From CAYVUI01 sp964454745 (GTDB taxonomy: Bacteria > Planctomycetota > Phycisphaerae > Sedimentisphaerales > Anaerohalosphaeraceae), in the NCBI GenBank assembly GCA_964454745.1, contig CAYVUI010000053.1, positions 1 through 29,506 of the forward strand: a DNA stretch of 29,506 nucleotides, read 5' to 3'. Every line of letters starts with the position of its first letter. The stretch's first letter is position 1. The notes below the pieces were generated by a model that did not search any database, was not told where the DNA came from, and saw nothing but the letters and a program-made list of their open reading frames with translations. Both the position numbers and the translations under genes were made by a program. This document shows positions 7,683 through 14,662 of this stretch, one piece after another.

Positions 7683-7910
7683 TCACCCTCTTGTCATTAC
7701 TGCACCGCACTTGGGACATGTTCGTTGATTGCACGGTTGGCCTTTGATATGTGCAACCGCTTGACCACAATCCGGACAAACACAGCTGCCGCCCGGTCCA
7801 GCCGCAAACGGGCCTCCCATTCTTCCCATTCTGCCGCCCTGGCCTTTGCCAGCCCCTTGCCCTGAGCCTGGCCCCATTCCGCCGGGCCCTGTTCCATCGC
7901 CTCTTGGCAT
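7683..7910 (-). CDS. Gly/Met-rich zinc-ribbon protein (DUF5320-like N-terminus)
   Basis: A 75-aa protein. The N-terminus MPRGDGTGPGGMGPGSGQ is the hallmark of short proteins found beside NifX/NifB-like and Mrp-type genes in anaerobes. It is followed by a Gly-rich linker and a C-terminal ribbon with paired cysteines (CVCPDC, then CNQRTCPKC), which should bind zinc or an Fe-S centre. I chose ATG 7910, preceded by AAAGGG at 6 bases; a TTG 15 bases upstream is also in frame. It begins just after the DUF89 gene, and its stop touches the J-domain reading frame. The function is not established. Confidence 0.75.
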   Translation of the reverse strand: MPRGDGTGPGGMGPGSGQGAGKGQGGRMGRMGGPFAAGPGGSCVCPDCGQAVAHIKGQPCNQRTCPKCGAVMTRG

Positions 7911-7921
7911 GATTTTCCCTT

Positions 7922-8794
7922 TCAACCTTTTATTTTAATGGATTGTTTATGCAGCAAGATCATCTCACCGACTTTACAGCCGATATTTCCCGAAATAACC
8001 GGACATTTGGCTTTCAGAATGAAAAAGAGATTCTTGTCCACATCACTTAGCGTCTCATAATTGCCCTGACCCTTGGCGATGACCATATCGGCATTGTCAA
8101 AAAGGGTTTTGAATTCATGCGAACAGTCTTCCAGGATCGTTCCAGGTGCATCAGAACCGTTATCGATCAAGTCCGCAATCTGAGAAAGACCTGCATGATT
8201 GGCATCTTCCAGGGTGGCATCATTGATGACAGGCGAGCCCTTGACTGCAACAGTAATTTTGTCCACGGGCAGTTGTTCGATTAAAAGACGGTCAAAAACA
8301 ATCTCCCCGGCATTGTCTGCCAGGAAAAGAATTCTTTCCGACTGGTCCAATGAATCACGGAAATCGCCAAGATATTGATCTGAAAAGGTACTGCAAAGAC
8401 ACTGCTCAATGGTTTCATTAAGTTCAGTCTCTTTCAGGTCGCTTTTTACTCCAAAATCAATAATGTTCCCTGCAATCGCCAGCCGTATCGCTGTCTCAAG
8501 CGGATCCTCCGATTCAAGGATCAGGTGACGCATCCGAGAGTATTTTTTCAATGCGGCATTATTAAACTGGCGTTTTACGGACCAGTAAGGATCATTTTCA
8601 CCGGTTAATTCTCGAATCAAACGGTGAATTTTCTGTCCGATCATCGGCGGGGAATCGGTCATATTCACTTCACTCGTGTATTCAATCACCCTGCGAACCA
8701 CTTTTTCGTGAATCCGCTCATCGTTGGTCGCATGTCTTGAAGCGTCCAAAGACTGCCTGATAAAGCAGGGGATACAATCTAAATATATTCGCAT
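7922..8794 (-). CDS. DUF89/ARMT1-like metal-dependent phosphatase-family protein
   Basis: The 290-aa protein matches the DUF89 family, whose studied members are metal-dependent damage-control phosphatases or carboxyl methyltransferase-like proteins. Landmarks are MRIYLDCIPCFIRQ at the N-terminus, FLADNAGEIVFDRLL (D160, N161), VKGSPVINDATLEDA (N191, D192) and IAKGQGNYETLS. Together the D-N-D residues form the metal site. The paired Cys in DCIPC mark the short, prokaryotic subfamily. It starts 3 bases after the NifX-like gene stops. Prokaryotic members often sit next to NifX-like and zinc-ribbon genes as here. The natural substrate is unknown. Confidence 0.85.
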   Translation of the reverse strand: MRIYLDCIPCFIRQSLDASRHATNDERIHEKVVRRVIEYTSEVNMTDSPPMIGQKIHRLIRELTGENDPYWSVKRQFNNAALKKYSRMRHLILESEDPLETAIRLAIAGNIIDFGVKSDLKETELNETIEQCLCSTFSDQYLGDFRDSLDQSERILFLADNAGEIVFDRLLIEQLPVDKITVAVKGSPVINDATLEDANHAGLSQIADLIDNGSDAPGTILEDCSHEFKTLFDNADMVIAKGQGNYETLSDVDKNLFFILKAKCPVISGNIGCKVGEMILLHKQSIKIKG

Positions 8795-8796
8795 AA

Positions 8797-9219
8797 TTAT
8801 CCATCCAGAATTCTGCTTGTATTACGGTAACTAATGGTATCTTTCGGTTTTTTTTGCTTTTTTACAATATTATCTCTTGCGCCTTGCCAGTAACCCGGCA
8901 ACACAAATTCCTGCTTATCAAGCTGTCCCGCCTGGTAGGCATTGAGGACCTTGCTGACGGAACCTCTAATAAATGGCAGTATTTGAACTCCTGAATTACT
9001 GATCATCGAAGCCAGCGGTTTGGACAATGCACCGCAAATCAGCACATCAATACCCTGCTCTGCTAAAATCGAGAGTATTTCAGGTCCACTATGTCCTGAG
9101 ACAGAAATTTTGCGTCGACTCATCTCTTTGTCCTTTGTCAAGTCAATGACCAAGAGAGTTGTAGCAAAGTCAAGGACACTTGAAATATCGTCTTGCCATA
9201 CTGATAAAGCGATCTTCAT
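8797..9219 (-). CDS. NifX/NifB-like (dinitrogenase iron-molybdenum cofactor family) protein
   Basis: The 140-aa protein opens with MKIALSVWQDDISSVLDFA and carries DVLICGALSKPLASMISNSG and VLPFIRGSVSKVLNAYQAGQ-like segments, which is the compact Nitro_FeMo-Co fold (PF02579). Such stand-alone members bind or carry metal-sulfur clusters and occur in organisms without nitrogenase. ATG 9219 is preceded by GGAGA at 6-7 bases (the longer open frame to 9396 runs through the promoter). It is the first gene of the long minus-strand run and sits just downstream of the -24/-12 promoter at 9243-9258. A basic C-terminal tail (VKKQKKPKD) is an addition to the usual fold. Confidence 0.8.
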   Translation of the reverse strand: MKIALSVWQDDISSVLDFATTLLVIDLTKDKEMSRRKISVSGHSGPEILSILAEQGIDVLICGALSKPLASMISNSGVQILPFIRGSVSKVLNAYQAGQLDKQEFVLPGYWQGARDNIVKKQKKPKDTISYRNTSRILDG

Positions 9220-9242
9220 AAACAATCTCCATATAAGAGATA

Positions 9243-9258
9243 TGCAAAGTTTGTTCCT
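9243..9258 (-). promoter_or_regulatory. Candidate sigma-54 (-24/-12) promoter of the 12-gene operon
   Basis: Read on the minus strand this is AGGAACAAACTTTGCA. GG and GC are separated by exactly 10 bases, and the -12 element TTTGCA matches the sigma-54 consensus (TGGCAC-N5-TTGCA) closely. Transcription would start near 9232, leaving a leader of about 12 bases before the NifX-like ATG, with GGAGA inside it. The activator gene just upstream is of the sigma-54-dependent class, which supports the call. Confidence 0.65.
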
Positions 9259-9379
9259 GTTAAATAAATATGGTGCAAAATAAAGATAAGTGACTTCATT
9301 GCAATGACTTAAGGCTTTATTTGTGGCAAAATTACTTTCGGGGGGCCTAAAAAACCATTGCATTATGAGAGAGTGGCAG

Positions 9380-9403
9380 TGCAAAATGCATTGCAATATG
9401 CAA
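9380..9403. promoter_or_regulatory. Candidate activator-binding (enhancer) dyads
   Basis: TGCAAAATGCA (9380-9390) and TGCAATATGCA (9392-9402) are near-identical dyads spaced 12 bases apart. A half-similar TGCATTATGAG lies at 9359-9369. They sit 120-140 bases upstream of the candidate -24/-12 promoter, the usual place for binding sites of NtrC-type activators, and between the activator gene and the operon it probably controls. Confidence 0.5.
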
Positions 9404-9422
9404 GTAAGGGAGCATTGCTATG

Positions 9423-10757
9423 CTATTGGGAGTGGATATTCAGTTTTTTCAGTTTGCGAAATAAAGTGCTCGGATTGATTCCCAGTTCCCTAGCCGCCGC
9501 AGTTCGATTGCCGTTGTTTTGCTCCAGGGCTTTTTCGATCATTAGTTTTTCCACTTGTTTCAGTGTCCCACATTCTCCAATGCCGGGATTACGGGCGGAG
9601 ATCTCCCGCTGTAAAAAAGGGGGAAGATGCCAGGTTTGAATTACATCGTCCCGGCAGAGAACAAAACAATGCTCAATGATATTTTCCAGCTCTCTGATAT
9701 TACCTGGAAATTCATGACTCATGATTAGTGCCATGGCATCACTGCTGAAACAGCAAACATTTTTATTATAAATCCGGTTAAATTTTTGAATAAAATGATC
9801 TGTCAAAAGCGGAACATCTTCCGTTCGTTCTCTCAAAGGAGGGAGAAATATTTTAATAACATTAATTCGATAGTACAAGTCGTCGCGAAATGCACCTTTC
9901 CCCATTAATTTTGACAGATCTTTATTGGTTGCGGTAATGATTCTGACGTTTGCTTTTTGTGAAGAGGTTGCACCCACTGGTTCATACATTTTTTCCTGCA
10001 GGACACGAAGAAGCTTAACCTGCAGCGGTGGGAAAATATCACCGATTTCATCCAGAAAGAGAGTTCCGCCCTCAGCGAGAGAAAATCGGCCGGGCTTGTC
10101 CTCGCGAGCGTCCGTAAAAGCTCCGGCTTTGTATCCAAAAAGTTCTGACTCAAGTAAGCTTTCCGGCAAAGCGGCACAGTTGACCGCCACAAAAGGCTTG
10201 GATTTTCGCGGACTTAGATTATGCAATGCCCTGGCAAAAAGTTCTTTGCCGGTTCCGGTTTCCCCTTCAATTAAAATAGTGCAGTCACTTTTTGCGATTT
10301 GCGGGAGAATACGAAATAGTTCCTGAATTTTATGATTACGGCTGATAATATCTTCACAGCTGTACTGTTTTTCTACCTGTTTTCGTAACTCTTCAACAAT
10401 GCTCATATCCCGAAATGTCTCAACCCCGCCGATGACTTTGCCGCTTTCGTCTTTCAGCAATGCCGTAGAGATTGTAATGGCTTTTCGCACACCCTGCGCA
10501 TCAATAATATGTACAGGTTTGTTAATCACCGGTGTTCCCGATTGCATAGTATGTCGAAGCGCACAATCTGTTTCACAAACGTTGGCACGAAGAACGTCTT
10601 TGCAAATCTGACCGATCGCCTTTTGACGAGAAATCCCGGTAATTTTCTCTGCAGCCCGGTTATAGGTTGTAATTCGCCAGCAGTCATCAACGGTAAAAAC
10701 ACCGTCGGCGATACTCTCTAAAATTACATCTCTGTTTTGAGATTTTTCATTATCCAT
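9423..10757 (-). CDS. Sigma-54-dependent transcriptional activator (PAS-AAA+-Fis)
   Basis: The 444-aa protein has a PAS domain (about 12-120), a sigma-54 AAA+ domain (about 135-370) and a Fis-type helix-turn-helix (about 405-440, NNGNRTAAARELGINPSTLF). Walker A is GETGTGKE (165-172), Walker B GGTLFLDE (230-237). The sigma-54 contact loop reads GAFTDA rather than GAFTGA. There is no response-regulator receiver domain, so activity is set by the PAS domain, which carries C52, C61 and C65 (ICKDVLRANVCETDC) and might sense redox state or a metal. I prefer ATG 10757 over the TTG at 10796. The gene lies directly upstream of, and on the same strand as, the operon with the -24/-12 promoter, so it is its likely regulator. 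Confidence 0.9.
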   Translation of the reverse strand: MDNEKSQNRDVILESIADGVFTVDDCWRITTYNRAAEKITGISRQKAIGQICKDVLRANVCETDCALRHTMQSGTPVINKPVHIIDAQGVRKAITISTALLKDESGKVIGGVETFRDMSIVEELRKQVEKQYSCEDIISRNHKIQELFRILPQIAKSDCTILIEGETGTGKELFARALHNLSPRKSKPFVAVNCAALPESLLESELFGYKAGAFTDAREDKPGRFSLAEGGTLFLDEIGDIFPPLQVKLLRVLQEKMYEPVGATSSQKANVRIITATNKDLSKLMGKGAFRDDLYYRINVIKIFLPPLRERTEDVPLLTDHFIQKFNRIYNKNVCCFSSDAMALIMSHEFPGNIRELENIIEHCFVLCRDDVIQTWHLPPFLQREISARNPGIGECGTLKQVEKLMIEKALEQNNGNRTAAARELGINPSTLFRKLKKLNIHSQ

Positions 10758-11095
10758 ATCTCTTAGTATAAGCGAAATGCTCACATTTTTCAACAACAGG
10801 GCAAGATATGTCTTCTATTGAGCAAAGCCCTAAAAATAACTTGACGAAAATGCAAAAGGGAGTAAATATATTGAATCCATTTTGTCTCCACAACCTAACT
10901 ATTTTAATGTATAAAGCAAAAAATAATTTATTTTGAACAAATACTTCAGTTTATATCGGTCTTTTGACAGTAAATAGTCTTTAGTATCTGTTTGACATAA
11001 GGAAATAATATCTACATTTACATACTATCTATTAAAAATTAAACCTTTTGAACAGCTAAAAGTGCCAACGTCAAATTGCTATTTTTACCCAGGCA
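10758..11095. other. AT-rich intergenic region, nothing recognised
   Basis: About 340 bases between the nikR and activator genes, both read on the minus strand. It is strongly AT-rich and should contain the activator's own promoter. I see no clear -24/-12 element, strong terminator hairpin or small ORF with a convincing ribosome site. Confidence 0.6.
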
Positions 11096-11506
11096 TCAGG
11101 TTCCCAAAGCCATAATATTTAACCGACTCAGTTTTACGCCCTTTAAAGCAGCGATTTTATTACCAAGGTTCTCAATTTCCTTTACCTGGCCTTTGAGGAT
11201 AATTACTTCAAGACAATTGTGATGATCCAGGTGCACATGAGTTGATGCAGCGACATCCAGCAGATGGTTATGCTGGATGTCCACAAGTTTTTGGGGTAAT
11301 TTTGTCTCATGATGATCATAAATTAAAAAAACTCCTGCAACAGCATGTGCCTCCGGGTCTGACAGCTTTTTTTTAGACAACCGTTCTCGTATCAAATCAC
11401 GAACCGCTTCAGAACGATTTTTGTAACCTTCTTGAGCAATACCCTCATCAAACATTGCCAGTAAATCATTTTCGAGTGATATGCCTATTCGTTCAATTTC
11501 ACTCAT
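11096..11506 (-). CDS. nikR: Nickel-responsive regulator NikR
   Basis: The 136-aa protein has an N-terminal ribbon-helix-helix (IERIGISLENDLLAMFDEGI, NRSEAVRDLIRERL) and a C-terminal ACT-like nickel domain. The four high-affinity nickel ligands known from E. coli NikR (H76, H87, H89, C95) are all present with the same spacing: H79, H90, H92 and C98 (THVHLDHHNCLEVIILKG). NikR binds DNA when loaded with nickel, usually repressing nickel uptake. ATG 11506 follows GAGGG and overlaps the cupin stop by 8 bases; the longer frame to 11518 is less likely. Target genes probably include the divergent metal transport operon. Confidence 0.9.
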   Translation of the reverse strand: MSEIERIGISLENDLLAMFDEGIAQEGYKNRSEAVRDLIRERLSKKKLSDPEAHAVAGVFLIYDHHETKLPQKLVDIQHNHLLDVAASTHVHLDHHNCLEVIILKGQVKEIENLGNKIAALKGVKLSRLNIMALGT

Positions 11507-11849
11507 TATTACCCTCACCGTCCTCTTTAATTGGTGCTACACAATATATGTAAACTAAAGGATCATTGTTTGGATTTTCGATATTATGAAGAGTATGCGG
11601 TGGGATATATATAACTTTTCCGACACCGACTTTCAACGCCTCTTTTTCAGGTCCGACAAGCGATCTTCCACTTCCACTCAGGAATATAAGAATTTCCTCA
11701 TGAGCACCGGTTGTGTGTTCTCCGCAGGACTGGCCCTGTGTTAAATAGACACGACCTGATCGCATCCCGCATGTTTGCGGAGTCCCTTCCAGCAATGGCT
11801 GATATTCTTTATTATTCTGTAATTTAAGAACAAATGGTTTTTGCGACAC
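11499..11849 (-). CDS. Cupin-domain protein
   Basis: A 116-aa single cupin. Motif 1 is CGEHTTGAHEEILIFLSGSG (metal ligands likely H45, H50 and E51 or E52) and motif 2 is VIYIPPHTLHNIENP (H85 or H88). This barrel normally holds one divalent metal. Small stand-alone cupins can be enzymes or metal-binding sensors; the substrate is unknown. It is the first gene of a two-gene unit with nikR, overlapping it by 8 bases, so it may be involved in metal handling. Confidence 0.8.
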   Translation of the reverse strand: MSQKPFVLKLQNNKEYQPLLEGTPQTCGMRSGRVYLTQGQSCGEHTTGAHEEILIFLSGSGRSLVGPEKEALKVGVGKVIYIPPHTLHNIENPNNDPLVYIYCVAPIKEDGEGNNE

Positions 11850-11894
11850 AATAAATCTCCTGAATAATCGTCTTTAACTATTTCAAAAAACTGC

Positions 11895-11923
11895 TTGACA
11901 GCGTAGCACGAAATATATATTTT
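11895..11923 (+). promoter_or_regulatory. Candidate sigma-70 promoter of the metal transport operon
   Basis: A perfect -35 TTGACA (11895-11900) is followed by a 17-base spacer and a weaker -10 TATTTT (11918-11923; TATATT at 11916 is another choice). It reads toward the secreted protein gene at 12000 and lies in the gap between the divergent cupin-nikR and transport units. Confidence 0.5.
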
Positions 11924-11929
11924 TATACA

Positions 11930-11954
11930 GTATTACGATTTTACGATTCGTATG
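11930..11954. promoter_or_regulatory. Candidate operator in the divergent region
   Basis: The stretch contains TTACGATT twice, 9 bases apart, and the second copy extends into the dyad ACGATTCGT. It lies just downstream of the candidate -10, around the expected start of transcription, where a repressor would block the promoter. NikR, encoded on the other side, is a natural candidate, though the sequence does not match the E. coli nik operator (GTATGA-N16-TCATAC) well. Confidence 0.4.
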
Positions 11955-11999
11955 CGCGTTGTCAATAAAAAATATTACTTTTTCCAAGGAGAATTTGTG

Positions 12000-13031
12000 A
12001 TGAAAAACACGATAAAATTTGTATCGTTGTTAACAATCGTTATCTGTCAGCTTTATTCAGTTCTCGATGCGGCTACTGTTGCGGAGGTAACCCACTCTGT
12101 TTTACAGGCAAACGATCAAGATGGAGTACCTGTATATGTAACTACTGACAAAGTTATTGTCGAAGGAGTGATACTTAATAATCCGGAATATATGCTTGAT
12201 CCGACTCCAGACCCTGACGGCATAGGCGGGCAGTGGCAAATCTTTGTCCAGCCAGATGAACCTAACGATCTGGCGGGGACGGCTGTTTGGATGGGACAGA
12301 ATTATAGTAATTTTTATTTCATTTTCGGCGATTATGATGATCCTAATTTTATCCGGGAACTTTGTGATTTAAATTTTGATGCGGGTACAGGTTATGGTTT
12401 TAATGCCGGTGACAGGATCAGGGTGGAGGGTTACTATAAGTCTTTTGGGGGTAAACTGAATATCAATGAAAAGCATATGGTAGATGATAATTACGATCTC
12501 ACCATTTCTTTGATTGAACCGGCGGCTGGTTTGCCGAAACCGGAGGTCATTACCCTCGATATGGTAAAAGATGAGCCGGGCCAAAGTGCTTTTAGTTTTT
12601 ACGGAGTTGACAGAACGCAGGGCGTCGAACGCTATCAAGGGAGACTGGTTCGTGTTAATGATGTAAATATTGTTGATCCGCAAAACTGGGGGCCAGACAA
12701 GTATATACAGGTGGAAGATGCTGACGGTTATACCTTTGATGTACATCTGGGCATTGGAACTGGCTTTGAATTATTTGATGTTCCGACCGGCCCGATTGAT
12801 GTAATTGGGATATTCAATCAGGAAGCTCCTGGTTGCGAGGTCTGTGATTACGGGTACGAAATATGGGTGACAAATTACGATGGAAACGGGTTAGTATTGA
12901 CCGACAGAGGTCCGCAAAGAGGTAACCTGCCCGGCGATGTAAACTTTGATGCGACAGTCAATCTTATTGATTTTTCAATTATTGCCCAACGATGGCTCAA
13001 TACAGTGCCGGGTTTATGCGGATGTGACTAA
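12000..13031 (+). CDS. Secreted protein with dockerin-like C-terminal tail
   Basis: ATG 12000 is preceded by AAGGAG at 8 bases. Residues 1-25 form a signal peptide (MKNTIKFVSLLTIVICQLYS, cleavage likely after VLDA). The body has repeated beta-strand blocks such as TDKVIVEGVILNNPE, GDRIRVEGYYKSFGGKLNIN, RYQGRLVRVNDVNIV and GPIDVIGIFNQE, which resemble OB-fold domains. The C-terminus (about 12932-13000) is the Ca-loop repeat GDVNFDATVNLIDFSIIAQR, common on secreted proteins of Sedimentisphaerales-type planctomycetes and thought to be a sorting or docking module. It starts a plus-strand run that continues into metal transport genes, about 100 bases ahead of the prepilin-like gene. Its ligand is unknown. 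Confidence 0.75.
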   Translation: MKNTIKFVSLLTIVICQLYSVLDAATVAEVTHSVLQANDQDGVPVYVTTDKVIVEGVILNNPEYMLDPTPDPDGIGGQWQIFVQPDEPNDLAGTAVWMGQNYSNFYFIFGDYDDPNFIRELCDLNFDAGTGYGFNAGDRIRVEGYYKSFGGKLNINEKHMVDDNYDLTISLIEPAAGLPKPEVITLDMVKDEPGQSAFSFYGVDRTQGVERYQGRLVRVNDVNIVDPQNWGPDKYIQVEDADGYTFDVHLGIGTGFELFDVPTGPIDVIGIFNQEAPGCEVCDYGYEIWVTNYDGNGLVLTDRGPQRGNLPGDVNFDATVNLIDFSIIAQRWLNTVPGLCGCD

Positions 13032-13133
13032 CCGTTACTTGTGATACGTTACTGAAGAACAAAGAACTGCGACGACATATTTGCTGATAGATTATGCGAA
13101 TTGAATGTCCAGAGAAGATTGTCCGGAAATAGT

Positions 13134-13817
13134 GTGAAAAAGGGATTTACACTAATCGAATTGCTGGTTGTCATTGCTGTTATTGCAATGTTAATGGGTC
13201 TTCTTCTGCCATCATTTCGCCGTGTACGGTTGCAGGCAAAAATCTTGAAAGTTAATGCGGAACTCCGGCAAGTATCGTTGGCACTAGGTCTCTATTACGA
13301 AGACCATAAAGAATATCCTCCAACCATGGTAGATTGCGGTTCAGGGCAGCTACAGGAACATATTGCCCAGTTGCCCAAATTGCTTGCGGATTACGGCTAT
13401 CTGCCCGCGAAAAGCAAACGTGATGCAATGGATACTATAATGGAAGACCCATTCAATCCGGGACATACATATAAGTACAGTAGTTGCGGAGAGGTTATTT
13501 TTGACAGGGGCATCATAGAGAAAGATATAAGAGTACCATTATGGATACCGAATGGTTTTCCCGCTTGTTCAAGTCTGGTGGAAAAAGAAGGTGCTTGGTA
13601 TGACGACATTAAGACCTCTCCTGTCCAGTGGGTGATTTACAGTCTTGGGCCGGATTTCGATCAGCAAGAGTTTCTTGCAACATGCGATAATAAGTTCTAT
13701 CCAGTTCCCAAAGAACTATGGTATAGTTTTGAGCAAAAAAAAGGTCTTATTGTGCGATTACGTTTGAAGAATGGTCGGGAAATTGGAACTTTTGAAGGAT
13801 ATAAGGGAAACAAATGA
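13134..13817 (+). CDS. Prepilin-like protein in the metal transport operon
   Basis: The N-terminus KKGFTLIELLVVIAVIAMLM is a type IV/type II prepilin signal: peptidase cuts after Gly, the +5 Glu is present, and a hydrophobic helix follows. The rest is a soluble pseudopilin-like domain with a helical spine (LKVNAELRQVSLALGLYYED) and five cysteines. I chose GTG 13134, with GGA 6 bases ahead; TTGs at 13101 and 13119 are also in frame. Its stop overlaps the lipoprotein gene start (ATGA), so it is co-translated with a metal ABC transporter. Mature protein would sit in the inner membrane or periplasm. A link to metal uptake is suggested by position only. Confidence 0.75.
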   Translation: MKKGFTLIELLVVIAVIAMLMGLLLPSFRRVRLQAKILKVNAELRQVSLALGLYYEDHKEYPPTMVDCGSGQLQEHIAQLPKLLADYGYLPAKSKRDAMDTIMEDPFNPGHTYKYSSCGEVIFDRGIIEKDIRVPLWIPNGFPACSSLVEKEGAWYDDIKTSPVQWVIYSLGPDFDQQEFLATCDNKFYPVPKELWYSFEQKKGLIVRLRLKNGREIGTFEGYKGNK

Positions 13818-14662
13818 AAAATAATTTAAAATTATTCTTATTCGGCTTGGCTATTTTAAGCGGGATATACTTTTATGCTGGATGCAAAAATAAGACATCC
13901 GCTACTCTACAACCTGAAATTGCCGTGGCAAATTCCTACTTGGGCGCGTCCGTGAAAGATCTTTGCGGTAATCAGCAGCAGGTATTTGATCTTGTGCCGC
14001 CGGGAATGTGCCCCGGACATTTTGATATCTCACCCTCACAGGTCAACCTGCTATGTAATTGCAAGATTCTTTTTGTTTTTGATTTTCAAAAGAATATCGA
14101 AAAGGCAATCCCGCGTATTAAAGAACGTGGTCTAAAGGTCTGCACAGTGGCACCTTCGCCGGGGATGTGTGTTCCTGAAACCTATATGTCCATTGTCAAA
14201 CAGGTTGCTGCCGCTCTTTCAGAACAACAACCTTCGCAAAAAAAGCTTTATGAATCGAGATTAGATGAGATCGAAGAACGCTTGAAGATGTTAAATCAGG
14301 ACATAATTGAGCGTATTAATGGGGCAGAATTGGAGGGAACAAAGGTGATTACTTCCGAGCATCAGTCTGAATTTGCAAGGCGGCTTGGATTGGACTGTGT
14401 TTCAACTTTTGCCGGTCGTGACACTATAACACCCGCACAAATAGATCAAAGTCTTCATGAAGCCAGGCAAAATCAGATTAAACTGGTTATCGCCAATAAA
14501 CAAGAGGGAACAGAAATGGCTGAGACCCTCGCAGATCATTTGAATGTAAAATATGTGGTGTTCAGTAATTTCCCGGGCAATAATGAGCAAAATACAGCAA
14601 TTGCCGGATACGATCAATTGGTGACTGAAAATGTCAATCGCTTAATCGAGGCAATGCAGTAA
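13814..14662 (+). CDS. Metal ABC transporter substrate-binding lipoprotein (TroA/ZnuA-like)
   Basis: The protein is a lipoprotein (lipobox YAG-C24) of the cluster A-I metal-binding family. The family's first metal ligand motif (PHxxEPSP) appears as CPGHFDISPSQ (H69), and another His sits in ITSEHQSEFARRLGL (H183). The middle His (PHVWLDP in ZnuA) is missing: the region reads CVPETYMSIVKQ. There is no His-rich loop, and eight cysteines are present. It delivers a divalent metal to the permease. It overlaps both neighbours (ATGA upstream; TAATG with the ATPase). The unusual ligand set and the divergent nikR make nickel or another transition metal plausible, but zinc or manganese cannot be excluded. 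Confidence 0.8.
   Translation: MKNNLKLFLFGLAILSGIYFYAGCKNKTSATLQPEIAVANSYLGASVKDLCGNQQQVFDLVPPGMCPGHFDISPSQVNLLCNCKILFVFDFQKNIEKAIPRIKERGLKVCTVAPSPGMCVPETYMSIVKQVAAALSEQQPSQKKLYESRLDEIEERLKMLNQDIIERINGAELEGTKVITSEHQSEFARRLGLDCVSTFAGRDTITPAQIDQSLHEARQNQIKLVIANKQEGTEMAETLADHLNVKYVVFSNFPGNNEQNTAIAGYDQLVTENVNRLIEAMQ

Noticed and set aside
11041..11080. TGGCAC element on the minus strand near 11075, upstream of the activator
   Set aside because: The GC lies only 8 bases after GG instead of 10, so it is not a valid -24/-12 promoter.
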